Assembly (NCBI GenBank): GCA_013178095.1
Contig: JABLXK010000002.1
Coordinates: 124,001 to 188,000 of the forward strand
Direction: 5' to 3'
Length of the DNA stretch: 64,000 bases
Source of the DNA: Anaerolineae bacterium
GTDB taxonomy: Bacteria > Chloroflexota > Anaerolineae > Anaerolineales > Anaerolineaceae
Program-made: the position numbers and the translations under genes
The notes under the pieces: model-generated
What the model was told of the DNA's origin: nothing
Databases searched by the model: none
Seen by the model: only the letters and a program-made list of their open reading frames with translations
Shown: piece by piece, positions 36,322-43,586 of the stretch
How positions within the stretch are numbered: the first letter of the stretch is position 1
Layout of the letters: each line of letters starts with the position of its first letter

Positions 36322-36328
36322 ATGGATA

Positions 36329-37522
36329 ATGAGCCGAAAAATCTTGCATGTCGATCTGGATGCGTTCTTTTGCGCAGTGGAGGAAAAATTTGATCCCTCT
36401 CTGAAAGGGAAAGCCTTTGCCACCGGAGGGTCTCCGGAAGGGCGGGGGGTGGTGACTTCCTGCTCGTATGCCGCGCGCCAGCATGGCATCCATTCCGCCA
36501 TGCCGATGATCCAGGCTTTGCGTAAATATCCGGAATTGTTGGTTGTCAGAGGGCATTATAAAGACTACACCGACTTTTCCAGACAGGTGATGGCGATCAT
36601 CAGGGAGCTCACCCCGCTGGTGGAGCAGATATCGATTGATGAGGCATTTCTCGATGTGACCGATTTACCGCAAGAAGCGGTTGAAATCGCCAGGGATTTA
36701 CAGAAAAAAATATATGACACCTTGGGTCTGCCTTGTTCGATCGGGGTGGCTTCAAACAAGCTGATGGCGAAGATTGCAACCAATATCGGCAAGTCACGAC
36801 ATACAGGCAGCAACTATCCGATGGCGATTCTGTATATACCTCCGGGAACTGAAAAGGATTTCCTGGCGCCTTTACCGATCAACGAAATGTGGGGAATCGG
36901 ACCGAAATCCGCGGAGCGCTTTAGGGCTTTAGGGATAGAAAAGATAGGAGACATCCTCAAGTACCCGCTGCCATGGCTGCAGCAGCATTTTGGCAAGTTC
37001 GCGTCGGATTTGCTGGAACGCGCTCAAGGTATCGACAACCGATTGGTGGAGGAATATGAGGGTGTGAAATCCGTCAGTAATGAAGTGACTTTTTTTGAGG
37101 ACCTGGGCGACCGGCAGTTGCTGCTGCGCACCATTCGGGGAATATCCGAAAAAGTAGGGAGGCGGCTGCGCCATAAAGCACTTTCCGGCAAGACAGTGCG
37201 CGTAAAAATCCGCTGGCCGAATTTCGAAACCATTACCCGGCAGATTACCCTGCCGCAGCCAACCGATCAGGATAAAGTGATCTACGAAACCGCATCCACA
37301 TTATTCCTGAAAGAGTGGAAACCCGGTAAGAAAGTTCGTCTGATCGGGGTGGGTGTAGCCCAGATCGGGGATGATTACCAGCAGCTTTCATTGTTGGATC
37401 ATTCATACGAGAAAGAAAAGAACCTGCTGGATGCGCTGGATGCGCTGCACGAACGTTTTGGTAAGGATGCCATCCAGAAGGGCATCCAGTCGGACAATTA
37501 CCGCTCCTGGAAGGATGCGTAA
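36329..37522 (+). CDS. dinB: DNA polymerase IV (Y family)
   Basis: 397-residue translesion polymerase. Catalytic residues appear in HVDLDAFFCAVEE (7-19) and ISIDEAFLDVT near 100; thumb helix-hairpin-helix in MWGIGPKSAERFRALGI near 185; little finger domain to about 350. There is no C-terminal beta-clamp motif that I can name with certainty; QLSLLDH near 352 is a candidate. The start at 36329 is chosen because the -35 and -10 boxes overlie the in-frame extension from 36293. It overlaps the convergent glycosyltransferase gene by 25 nt. Confidence 0.94.
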   Translation: MSRKILHVDLDAFFCAVEEKFDPSLKGKAFATGGSPEGRGVVTSCSYAARQHGIHSAMPMIQALRKYPELLVVRGHYKDYTDFSRQVMAIIRELTPLVEQISIDEAFLDVTDLPQEAVEIARDLQKKIYDTLGLPCSIGVASNKLMAKIATNIGKSRHTGSNYPMAILYIPPGTEKDFLAPLPINEMWGIGPKSAERFRALGIEKIGDILKYPLPWLQQHFGKFASDLLERAQGIDNRLVEEYEGVKSVSNEVTFFEDLGDRQLLLRTIRGISEKVGRRLRHKALSGKTVRVKIRWPNFETITRQITLPQPTDQDKVIYETASTLFLKEWKPGKKVRLIGVGVAQIGDDYQQLSLLDHSYEKEKNLLDALDALHERFGKDAIQKGIQSDNYRSWKDA

Positions 37523-38760
37523 TCCTGTATTGTCTGCTTATATAGGTCAATCACGCGGGGCGTGATAACGTCCCAGGCGTATGAGCGCGCGTAGGTGATG
37601 CTTTTGCGCCCCATTTCCGCGCGCATTTCCTGTTTGCAGATCAACTGCGTGAGGCGTTCCTCGAGAACCTCAACGTTATCGTTGGGGATGGTAAACCCGG
37701 TGACGCCATTCTGGACCAGATGCTGCAAACCACCGACCTGGGTGGCGATCACCGGTGTTCCACACGCCATAGCTTCCAACGCAACCATGCCGAAAGATTC
37801 GTAGTGCGAGGGCATCACCACAATCTCGGCGGCTGAGTAATAATATTGCAGCGTATCCTGATCGCGTTTGCCCAGGAAAAGAACCAGGTCGCCGACACCC
37901 AGTTCCCGGCATAAATTTTGGAGCCGGCGCATTTCCTGATTCATGTTTTGACTGTCTGCATCCGGCTCGCCGCCGATGATGTAAAGGTAGTGCGGGCATT
38001 CCGAAAGCACATCCGCATGGCGTAGTTGGGCAATCGCCCGGATGAGGATGTCGATCCCCTTGAGCGGTTCAATGCGCCCCACAAACAGCAGCATACGTTC
38101 ATCTTTGGGAATCCCAACGAATTCCTTGGCTTCATCCGCCGGAATAGGATAAAAGCGGGTGATATCCACTCCCGGCGGGATAACCGCGATTTTTTCGGAT
38201 GGAGTTTGATACAACTTCTCCAGCTGATTTTTTTCATCGCTGGTGGCTGCCACGACTTTATCCGAGATTGCGATCGTTTCGCGTTCTCCCTCGATGCGCA
38301 AATCGCTCTCGATTTCTTGCGGGCTCTTCGCAATGCGGTTTTTTAGCAAAGCGAGGGTGTGGAACATGGAAATTACCGGTTTTTTCCAACTTTTCTTTAA
38401 TTCCTCTGCAGCCAGGCCGGATAACCAATAATGGCTGTGAATCAGGTCGTAACGGATGTTCTTTTGTTCAGCGAACGCAGAAATACCCGCGGTAAACTGC
38501 GGTATGTATTGTTTCAATTCAACCTTGGGAAGCGGGGATTCCGGACCGGCAGGTATGTGAACTACCCGGTTGCCGCTGCCCAGGTCATGCAGTACGTGCG
38601 GGACGTGTTCATCCTGTGAGCGCGTAAAGACATCTGCATGGATACCATGCATACCCAGATAGCGGGTGAGATCACGGACGTACACATTCATGCCGCCGGT
38701 ATCTTTGCCGCCCAGGGTAGCGAGTGGGCAGGTATGGTAGGAAAGGATCGCGATATTCAT
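37498..38760 (-). CDS. Glycosyltransferase family 4 (sucrose-phosphate synthase/MshA-like)
   Basis: 420 residues with a two-Rossmann GT-B fold. The N-terminal GGKDTGGMNVYVRDL loop and HSHYWLSG near 105 are typical of MshA and sucrose synthase relatives, and the C-terminal donor site reads MPSHYESFGMVALEAMACGTPVIAT with the EX7E pair. The acceptor is unknown: mannosyl-glycerate-type solutes, sucrose-6-P or inositol phosphate are all possible. ATG 38760 fits the family start; TATAAT is 16 nt upstream. No ribosome site is clear. Confidence 0.88.
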   Translation of the reverse strand: MNIAILSYHTCPLATLGGKDTGGMNVYVRDLTRYLGMHGIHADVFTRSQDEHVPHVLHDLGSGNRVVHIPAGPESPLPKVELKQYIPQFTAGISAFAEQKNIRYDLIHSHYWLSGLAAEELKKSWKKPVISMFHTLALLKNRIAKSPQEIESDLRIEGERETIAISDKVVAATSDEKNQLEKLYQTPSEKIAVIPPGVDITRFYPIPADEAKEFVGIPKDERMLLFVGRIEPLKGIDILIRAIAQLRHADVLSECPHYLYIIGGEPDADSQNMNQEMRRLQNLCRELGVGDLVLFLGKRDQDTLQYYYSAAEIVVMPSHYESFGMVALEAMACGTPVIATQVGGLQHLVQNGVTGFTIPNDNVEVLEERLTQLICKQEMRAEMGRKSITYARSYAWDVITPRVIDLYKQTIQDYASFQER

Positions 38761-38770
38761 GGTTTTATTC

Positions 38771-38800
38771 TTGTCGATTATAACGGTAAACTGATATAAT
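38771..38800 (+). promoter_or_regulatory. tRNA-Thr promoter, overlapping the divergent glycosyltransferase promoter
   Basis: -35 TTGTCG (38771-38776), 18-nt spacer, -10 TATAAT (38795-38800), 9 nt before the tRNA. On the minus strand a TATAAT occupies 38782-38777, so the two RNA-polymerase sites interleave. Confidence 0.6.
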
Positions 38801-38809
38801 CTAGCGCGT

Positions 38810-38882
38810 GCCACCGTAGCTCAGCCGGCAGAGCAGCCGCTTCGTAAGCGGCGGGTCAAGGGTTCGATTCCCTTCGGTGGCT
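38810..38882 (+). tRNA. tRNA-Thr (anticodon CGT)
   Basis: 73-nt cloverleaf: acceptor GCCACCG/CGGTGGC, D-stem GCTC/GAGC, anticodon stem GCCGC/GCGGC with loop TTCGTAA giving CGT (codon ACG), and T-arm GGTTCGATTCC. Discriminator T; CCA not encoded. No hairpin terminator separates it from the nuclease gene 45 nt downstream. Confidence 0.95.
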
Positions 38883-38927
38883 TTTCTCTTTTTCATATCT
38901 CCCAAACCACTGAATGGGGAACAATCC

Positions 38928-39446
38928 ATGAAGAAAACCATCCACCTTTGTATCTTGATTTCCTTGATAACCACAAGTTGCAGCTTGTCGGAGCGGTTAT
39001 CCGCGGCATGGGAAGCTTTTATGACCGCGCCTGAAGAGCAAATCCCCGATTATTCCGATTTGGAAGGGATTGGGTGCATACCCGATCTGGCTGATGTCGA
39101 AGAAGCCAAAATGGTGCGCGTCATCGATGGGGATTCCATCGAAGTACTGCTGGATGGGGAAAAGTTTGAAGTTCGATACATCGGGATCAACACCCCGGAA
39201 TATTATTCGGATGAACGCGATGCTGCCATTAAGGCCACCGACGCCAATAAAAAACTTGTAGCGGGTAAAACCATTTATATGTTCAGGGATCACTCTAATA
39301 CGGATAACTATGGGCGTCTGCTGAGATATGTTCTAACCGACGATGCTTTTGTCAACCTGGAGTTGGTTCGCGAAGGATTTGCCAAAGCCAGGGAATATCC
39401 ACCGGATACAGCCTGCCATGAATTATTTGAGAAAGCAGCCCAATAA
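38928..39446 (+). CDS. Secreted thermonuclease-like lipoprotein (SNase family)
   Basis: 172 residues with a lipoprotein signal (hydrophobic stretch 6-16, lipobox ending C18). The SNase fold keeps the catalytic arginines R83 (VRYIGINTPE) and R130 (DNYGRLL) and E91, plus the RVIDGDS strand near 64-70. The calcium-ligand position corresponding to D40 of the staphylococcal enzyme is N88. The C-terminus ends early, soon after HELFEKAAQ, lacking the usual final helix. It probably degrades extracellular nucleic acid if active. An ATG 51 nt earlier lies in the tRNA. Confidence 0.8.
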   Translation: MKKTIHLCILISLITTSCSLSERLSAAWEAFMTAPEEQIPDYSDLEGIGCIPDLADVEEAKMVRVIDGDSIEVLLDGEKFEVRYIGINTPEYYSDERDAAIKATDANKKLVAGKTIYMFRDHSNTDNYGRLLRYVLTDDAFVNLELVREGFAKAREYPPDTACHELFEKAAQ

Positions 39447-39482
39447 AAAGAAAATTCTAGTTTTGGATGCAAATATTGTTGT

Positions 39483-40343
39483 CTATTGAACGGAGTATTC
39501 GAGCAATTCCAGCGAGCCGTTAATTTCTACGGGTATGCCGATACCGTAGAATTTTACCGATGCCGATTCAATATCCTGATTCACTAACCCGACGTGCGGG
39601 GCATACCACAAGACCATGTTCACATTCAGGGTTGTGGAAATGTTCACTTCGCTGCCTTCAATGGTGGTCTGCAGTTTGGAGATCTCAAAAGTGATCACGC
39701 GTTCGACCTTGACGAGGTTTTCAAATTTTCCGGCGGGGATATCCAGAGGCTCATCCGTGCCGATTACCTTCCAATGCATCTTGACCGGGCTATCGATCAA
39801 TTCGGCGGTGATGGTATCTCCCTCGTAGGAACCCTGTAATTTGCCGTTGGCGCGGTAGGTGGTTTCCCATTCCAGCGCCCAATCGTTGGTCTCGAATTCT
39901 TGCAGGGAGGGCATAAAAATTCCGCTTTCATATTTCAGGTCCAGGTCGCCCGAGAACAATCCCAAAACCAGGTTTAATTCAGTGACCGGAAAATCAACAA
40001 CCGTTCCCTGACGGCATGTCGCCAAGGATTGAGTGACCTGACCGGTGCTTAAGTCGGAGGTTGTAATGAGAGCGGAATCAGGCGTACTTTCGGAAACGCT
40101 CACCACCAGGTCCGGATTCCCATCCGCCGCAACCTGGTCAAAATTTAACCGATAGCTCCAGCTGTTTTGGGCGGCCAGGGGGTAGAAGATATTATCGCAA
40201 AATGGAGCTGCAGCCGTCGTGGCTGATTGCGCATGTTCAACTCTTTCCGTTGGCGCGGGAATTTCGGATGGGTTAGAACAGGCAGTCCAGAATAATAGCG
40301 CTGTCAAACAGAGGATGGCATTAATAAGGCGTACGTTTTTCAT
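39483..40343 (-). CDS. Lipoprotein of unknown function
   Basis: 286 residues. Signal peptide with lipobox FWTAC (C22), then a beta-rich domain of about 260 residues containing NSWSYRLNF near 58-66 and repeated amphipathic strands. No family recognised; the pattern resembles secreted beta-barrel-like or lipocalin-like lipoproteins only vaguely. ATG 40343 lies 11 nt after GGAGG, which is embedded in the glycine codons at the end of the upstream MoaD-like gene, so translation is probably coupled to that gene. Confidence 0.65.
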   Translation of the reverse strand: MKNVRLINAILCLTALLFWTACSNPSEIPAPTERVEHAQSATTAAAPFCDNIFYPLAAQNSWSYRLNFDQVAADGNPDLVVSVSESTPDSALITTSDLSTGQVTQSLATCRQGTVVDFPVTELNLVLGLFSGDLDLKYESGIFMPSLQEFETNDWALEWETTYRANGKLQGSYEGDTITAELIDSPVKMHWKVIGTDEPLDIPAGKFENLVKVERVITFEISKLQTTIEGSEVNISTTLNVNMVLWYAPHVGLVNQDIESASVKFYGIGIPVEINGSLELLEYSVQ

Positions 40344-40350
40344 CTTATTA

Positions 40351-40596
40351 TTATCCTCCACCAACCGGAGTGAGGAATGCCACTTCAGCGTTGTCCTTTA
40401 AAAAATCTTCATCCAGCACAATTTTTTTATCCATCACCATCATCACATTATCCATGTGAGTTTTCAGGGCTGGATGCTGGCTTTCCAGGATGATTTTTAA
40501 ATCCCTAATGGTAGATCGGTCAGGCAGCGCTATGTCCAAGCTTCCTGTTCCGGCTTTTTCTTTCAGGTGATAGTACAGGGTGACTTTAATATTCAT
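40351..40596 (-). CDS. MoaD/ThiS-like ubiquitin-fold sulfur carrier protein
   Basis: 81 residues. Beta-grasp protein with the MoaD pattern: N-terminal KVTLYYHLKEKAG, the helix RDLKIILESQHPALK, and the C-terminal EVAFLTPVGGG ending in the Gly-Gly that is adenylated and thiocarboxylated. Role: molybdopterin synthase small subunit or sulfur carrier for another pathway; MoaE and MoeB are not nearby. AGGGG lies 5 nt before the ATG. The reading frame continues 82 codons further upstream, but that part overlaps the divergent udk gene and is not family-like. Confidence 0.85.
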   Translation of the reverse strand: MNIKVTLYYHLKEKAGTGSLDIALPDRSTIRDLKIILESQHPALKTHMDNVMMVMDKKIVLDEDFLKDNAEVAFLTPVGGG

Positions 40597-40640
40597 AAGT
40601 GCCCCTATTTTATCAAAAGTAGGCTTAAAAAGGCATAAGG

Positions 40641-40646
40641 TATAAT
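40641..40646 (+). promoter_or_regulatory. -10 element (TATAAT) 7 nt before the udk ATG
   Basis: Perfect TATAAT, then 7 nt and the udk ATG at 40654. No clear -35 hexamer. Suggests a leaderless or nearly leaderless message. Confidence 0.55.
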
Positions 40647-40653
40647 CACACAT

Positions 40654-41289
40654 ATGGCAGACAAACCCACCCCCATCGTCATTGGAATCGCCGGCGGTAC
40701 AGGCTCCGGGAAAACCACCGTTGCGAATGGAATTCTGAACCGAGTCGGCAAGGATCGCATCGCTTACTTGCCGCATGACGCTTACTATCGTGATTTGCAC
40801 GATCTCCCTTACGAGCAGCGTGCAGCTATTAATTTCGATCATCCCGATTCACTTGAATCCGAATTGATGATCAAACACGTACTGCAACTAAAACAATGGA
40901 AATCAGTTGATATCCCTATTTACGACTTCAGCATCCACACCCGTACTAATAAAACCATTCACGTTCAGGCGCATCCGGTGATCATTGTGGAAGGAATCCT
41001 GATTTTTGCAGAACCGGAACTCAGGAAGATATTCGATGTGAAAATTTTTGTGGATACTGACCCGGATATCCGTTTTATTCGCAGATTGGAACGCGATATT
41101 GCTGAACGCGGCCGCACCACCGATATGGTAATCCATCAATATTTATCCACCGTCAGACCGATGCATCTGGATTTTGTGGAGCCATCCAAACGCTACGCAG
41201 ACGTGATCATTCCCGAAGGAGGGCTGAACGAGGTTGCCATGGATATGATCATCGCGCGCATCGAAGCGCTGCTGCAGAAAAACCAATAA
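40654..41289 (+). CDS. udk: Uridine kinase
   Basis: 211 residues. Phosphorylates uridine and cytidine using ATP or GTP in nucleoside salvage, complementing upp elsewhere in the window. Walker A GGTGSGKTT (14-22), the lid and nucleoside region HDAYYRDL near 47-54, YDFSIHTR near 89-96 and RRLERDIAERGRT near 140-152 are as in the E. coli enzyme. The VTT gene starts 5 nt after its stop. Confidence 0.96.
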   Translation: MADKPTPIVIGIAGGTGSGKTTVANGILNRVGKDRIAYLPHDAYYRDLHDLPYEQRAAINFDHPDSLESELMIKHVLQLKQWKSVDIPIYDFSIHTRTNKTIHVQAHPVIIVEGILIFAEPELRKIFDVKIFVDTDPDIRFIRRLERDIAERGRTTDMVIHQYLSTVRPMHLDFVEPSKRYADVIIPEGGLNEVAMDMIIARIEALLQKNQ

Positions 41290-41294
41290 CGTCC

Positions 41295-41831
41295 ATGACT
41301 AAAAAGACAAGCGCCATTGTCTTGCGATCGGGAATCTTAATCATATTATGCGTTTTAACGATATTGCTGATCAAATTCCGCGACCAGGTACAGGAATTTG
41401 GCAAATACGGCTACCCCGGTATTTTTCTAGTTTCTCTCTTTTCCAACGCAACGCTGATCTTTCCGATTCCCGGCGTGGTGTTCGCTTCTGCGATGGGCGC
41501 GGTGTTCAATCCCTTTTGGGTCGCGGTTGCCTCCGGCAGCGGTGCGGCAGTTGGAGAATTAACTGGATACCTGGCGGGCTTCAGCGGCCAGATAATCATA
41601 GAAAATCGCGCATGGTATGACCGTTTGGTGCAGGTGATGCGCAAATATGGTGAGATCACCATACTGGTGCTGGCTTTCATTCCCAACCCGGTTTTCGACC
41701 TGACCGGCATGGCGGCGGGCATGTTGAAGATGCCGCTTGTAAAATTCCTGACTTGGTGCTTGCTGGGTAAGACCCTCAAGATGCTGGTGTTTTCTTACAC
41801 AGGCGCTTCGATCCTCAATTTATTCCGGTAA
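41295..41831 (+). CDS. VTT-domain (DedA-like) membrane protein
   Basis: 178 residues with an N-terminal helix (about 9-25) and a VTT/SNARE-associated core of three or four helices. Core landmarks: PGIFLVSLFSNATLIFPIPG near 40-59 and FIPNPVFDLTGMAAGMLKMP near 127-146. DedA relatives are linked to phospholipid flipping or polyprenyl-phosphate recycling. Probably co-transcribed with udk. Confidence 0.85.
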   Translation: MTKKTSAIVLRSGILIILCVLTILLIKFRDQVQEFGKYGYPGIFLVSLFSNATLIFPIPGVVFASAMGAVFNPFWVAVASGSGAAVGELTGYLAGFSGQIIIENRAWYDRLVQVMRKYGEITILVLAFIPNPVFDLTGMAAGMLKMPLVKFLTWCLLGKTLKMLVFSYTGASILNLFR

Positions 41832-41912
41832 AAAAACCTTACCTAATAACTTTGCAGATGAAATTATTATACGGGCGCTGATTTCCGGATTTATTTTATA
41901 TTCCATTCAGCT

Positions 41913-43535
41913 TTATAGGCAATGAGACAGCCAGACATACGCATAGGGTTCTAAAGAGATTTTACCTGCAGGAAGGTCGATCCCATATTTGGTTTGATTA
42001 GTGGATTGAGTTAACAAATTGCATTGTAAATCTGGAAGGACAATGTCCTGTACCCGGGATGAGAGATTATGGATACAAATGATCTTCCCTCCGCTTTCAC
42101 TGAATTGAACTGCAAAAATTTCCGGCTGATCACGGTAGAGGATCTCGATTTCCTGCCGGCTGAAAGCTGGATGGCTTTTCCGTACTGTGATCAGGCGGCG
42201 CAGGCGGTTAAAAAGCGAGTTCGGATCATTAATTTGCGCTTCTACATTGACCTGCGGATACCCAAATTTGCCTTCCTGTATCACGGGAAGGTAAAGATTT
42301 CCTGTAAGCTTCTCCGAAAAACCGCCATTCGCTTTGGCAGACCACTGCATGGGGGTGCGAACGCCATCGCGATCATTTAACCAAATATTATCGCCCATGC
42401 CAATCTCATCTCCGTAATAGATTATCGGGGCGCCCGGCAGCGAGAACAGGATTGCGTATAGCAATTCTATTTTGTCAATATCGCCATTCAACAAAGGCGC
42501 CAGCCGGCGTCGAATACCCAGGTTCAGACGCATTCGGGGTTCCGGCGCGTAAAAATCCCATAAAAACTGGCGTTCTTCGCTGGTAACCATTTCTACAGTT
42601 AATTCATCGTGATTCCGCAGGAAGGTGCACCATTGGCAGTTGGCGGGGATTTCCGGACTCTGGTCCAGGTTATCCACAATGGCAGTAGAGTCGCCTTTGG
42701 CGATCGCCATGAACATCCTGGGCATCAAGGGGAAGCGAAAAGCCATATGAAATTCATCGCCATCCCCAAAATACGCGCGCAAGTCGCGCGGCCATTGATT
42801 AGCTTCAGCTAAAAGAATCCTTCCCGGATATTCCGCATCCATCAGCCGGCGTAATTCTTTTAAAAATGCATGTGTTTCAGGCAAATTTTCACAATTCGTG
42901 CCTTCGCGTTCAAATAAATAGGGTACAGCATCCGCGCGGAAACCGTCGATCCCCATATCCAGCCAAAAGCGCATAATCGATTTCAATTCTTCACGCACCG
43001 CCGGATTATCATAATTCAGATCGGGCTGGCAGGCATAGAAGCGATGCCAGTAATATTTTCCGGCTTTTTCACTCCAGGTCCAATTGGAAGTTTCGGAATC
43101 GATAAAGATAATGCGGGCGCCTCTATATTTCTCAGGCGTATCATTCCAGACATAGTATTGATGATAAGGCGAATCCGGGTTCGATTGCGCTTCCTGAAAC
43201 CACCGGCATTGATCTGAGGTATGGTTGACTACCAGATCAGCGATAATGCGCATTCCACGCCGGTGAGTCTCTTCAACCAGCTTCTTGAAATCTTCCAGTG
43301 TGCCCAGGTCGGGGTGCACATTATAGAAATCGGATATGTCGTAGCCATCATCTTTTAAAGGCGATGGATAAATCGGCAGCAGCCAGATACAATCTACCCC
43401 CAGGGATTTCAGGTAGTCCAATTTTTGGGTAAGCCCGTTCAGATCGCCGATGCCATCCTGATTGGAATCAGAAAACGCACGCGTATGAACTTCGTAGAAA
43501 ATCGAATTTTGATACCAGAGGTTATTCTCCAACAT
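41913..43535 (-). CDS. treS: Trehalose synthase (maltose alpha-D-glucosyltransferase), GH13
   Basis: 540 residues. Interconverts maltose and trehalose by intramolecular transglucosylation. GH13 catalytic residues: nucleophile D202 (GFRADAV), acid/base E244 (LLAEANQWP) and D310 (RNHDE). TreS-specific segments are present: GDEFHMAFRFPLMPRMFMA near 260-278, GIRRRLAPL and RDGVRTPMQWS. It has no fused maltokinase. Last gene of the lacI-binding protein-permease-permease run, 51 nt after the second permease, so it likely acts on the imported alpha-glucoside. GGAG lies 3 nt before the ATG. Confidence 0.9.
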   Translation of the reverse strand: MLENNLWYQNSIFYEVHTRAFSDSNQDGIGDLNGLTQKLDYLKSLGVDCIWLLPIYPSPLKDDGYDISDFYNVHPDLGTLEDFKKLVEETHRRGMRIIADLVVNHTSDQCRWFQEAQSNPDSPYHQYYVWNDTPEKYRGARIIFIDSETSNWTWSEKAGKYYWHRFYACQPDLNYDNPAVREELKSIMRFWLDMGIDGFRADAVPYLFEREGTNCENLPETHAFLKELRRLMDAEYPGRILLAEANQWPRDLRAYFGDGDEFHMAFRFPLMPRMFMAIAKGDSTAIVDNLDQSPEIPANCQWCTFLRNHDELTVEMVTSEERQFLWDFYAPEPRMRLNLGIRRRLAPLLNGDIDKIELLYAILFSLPGAPIIYYGDEIGMGDNIWLNDRDGVRTPMQWSAKANGGFSEKLTGNLYLPVIQEGKFGYPQVNVEAQINDPNSLFNRLRRLITVRKSHPAFSRQEIEILYRDQPEIFAVQFSESGGKIICIHNLSSRVQDIVLPDLQCNLLTQSTNQTKYGIDLPAGKISLEPYAYVWLSHCL

Positions 43536-43586
43536 GATCTCCGTAGCGAATCAAGTGCTGCAATTAGCACAGTGTTTTTTTATAAA

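Noticed and set aside
36293..36328. N-terminal extension of DinB
   Set aside because: These bases are the -35/-10 promoter, and family alignment starts at MSRKILHVDLD.
40597..40842. Upstream extension of the MoaD-like protein
   Set aside because: Overlaps the divergent udk start and promoter, and the sequence is not MoaD-like.
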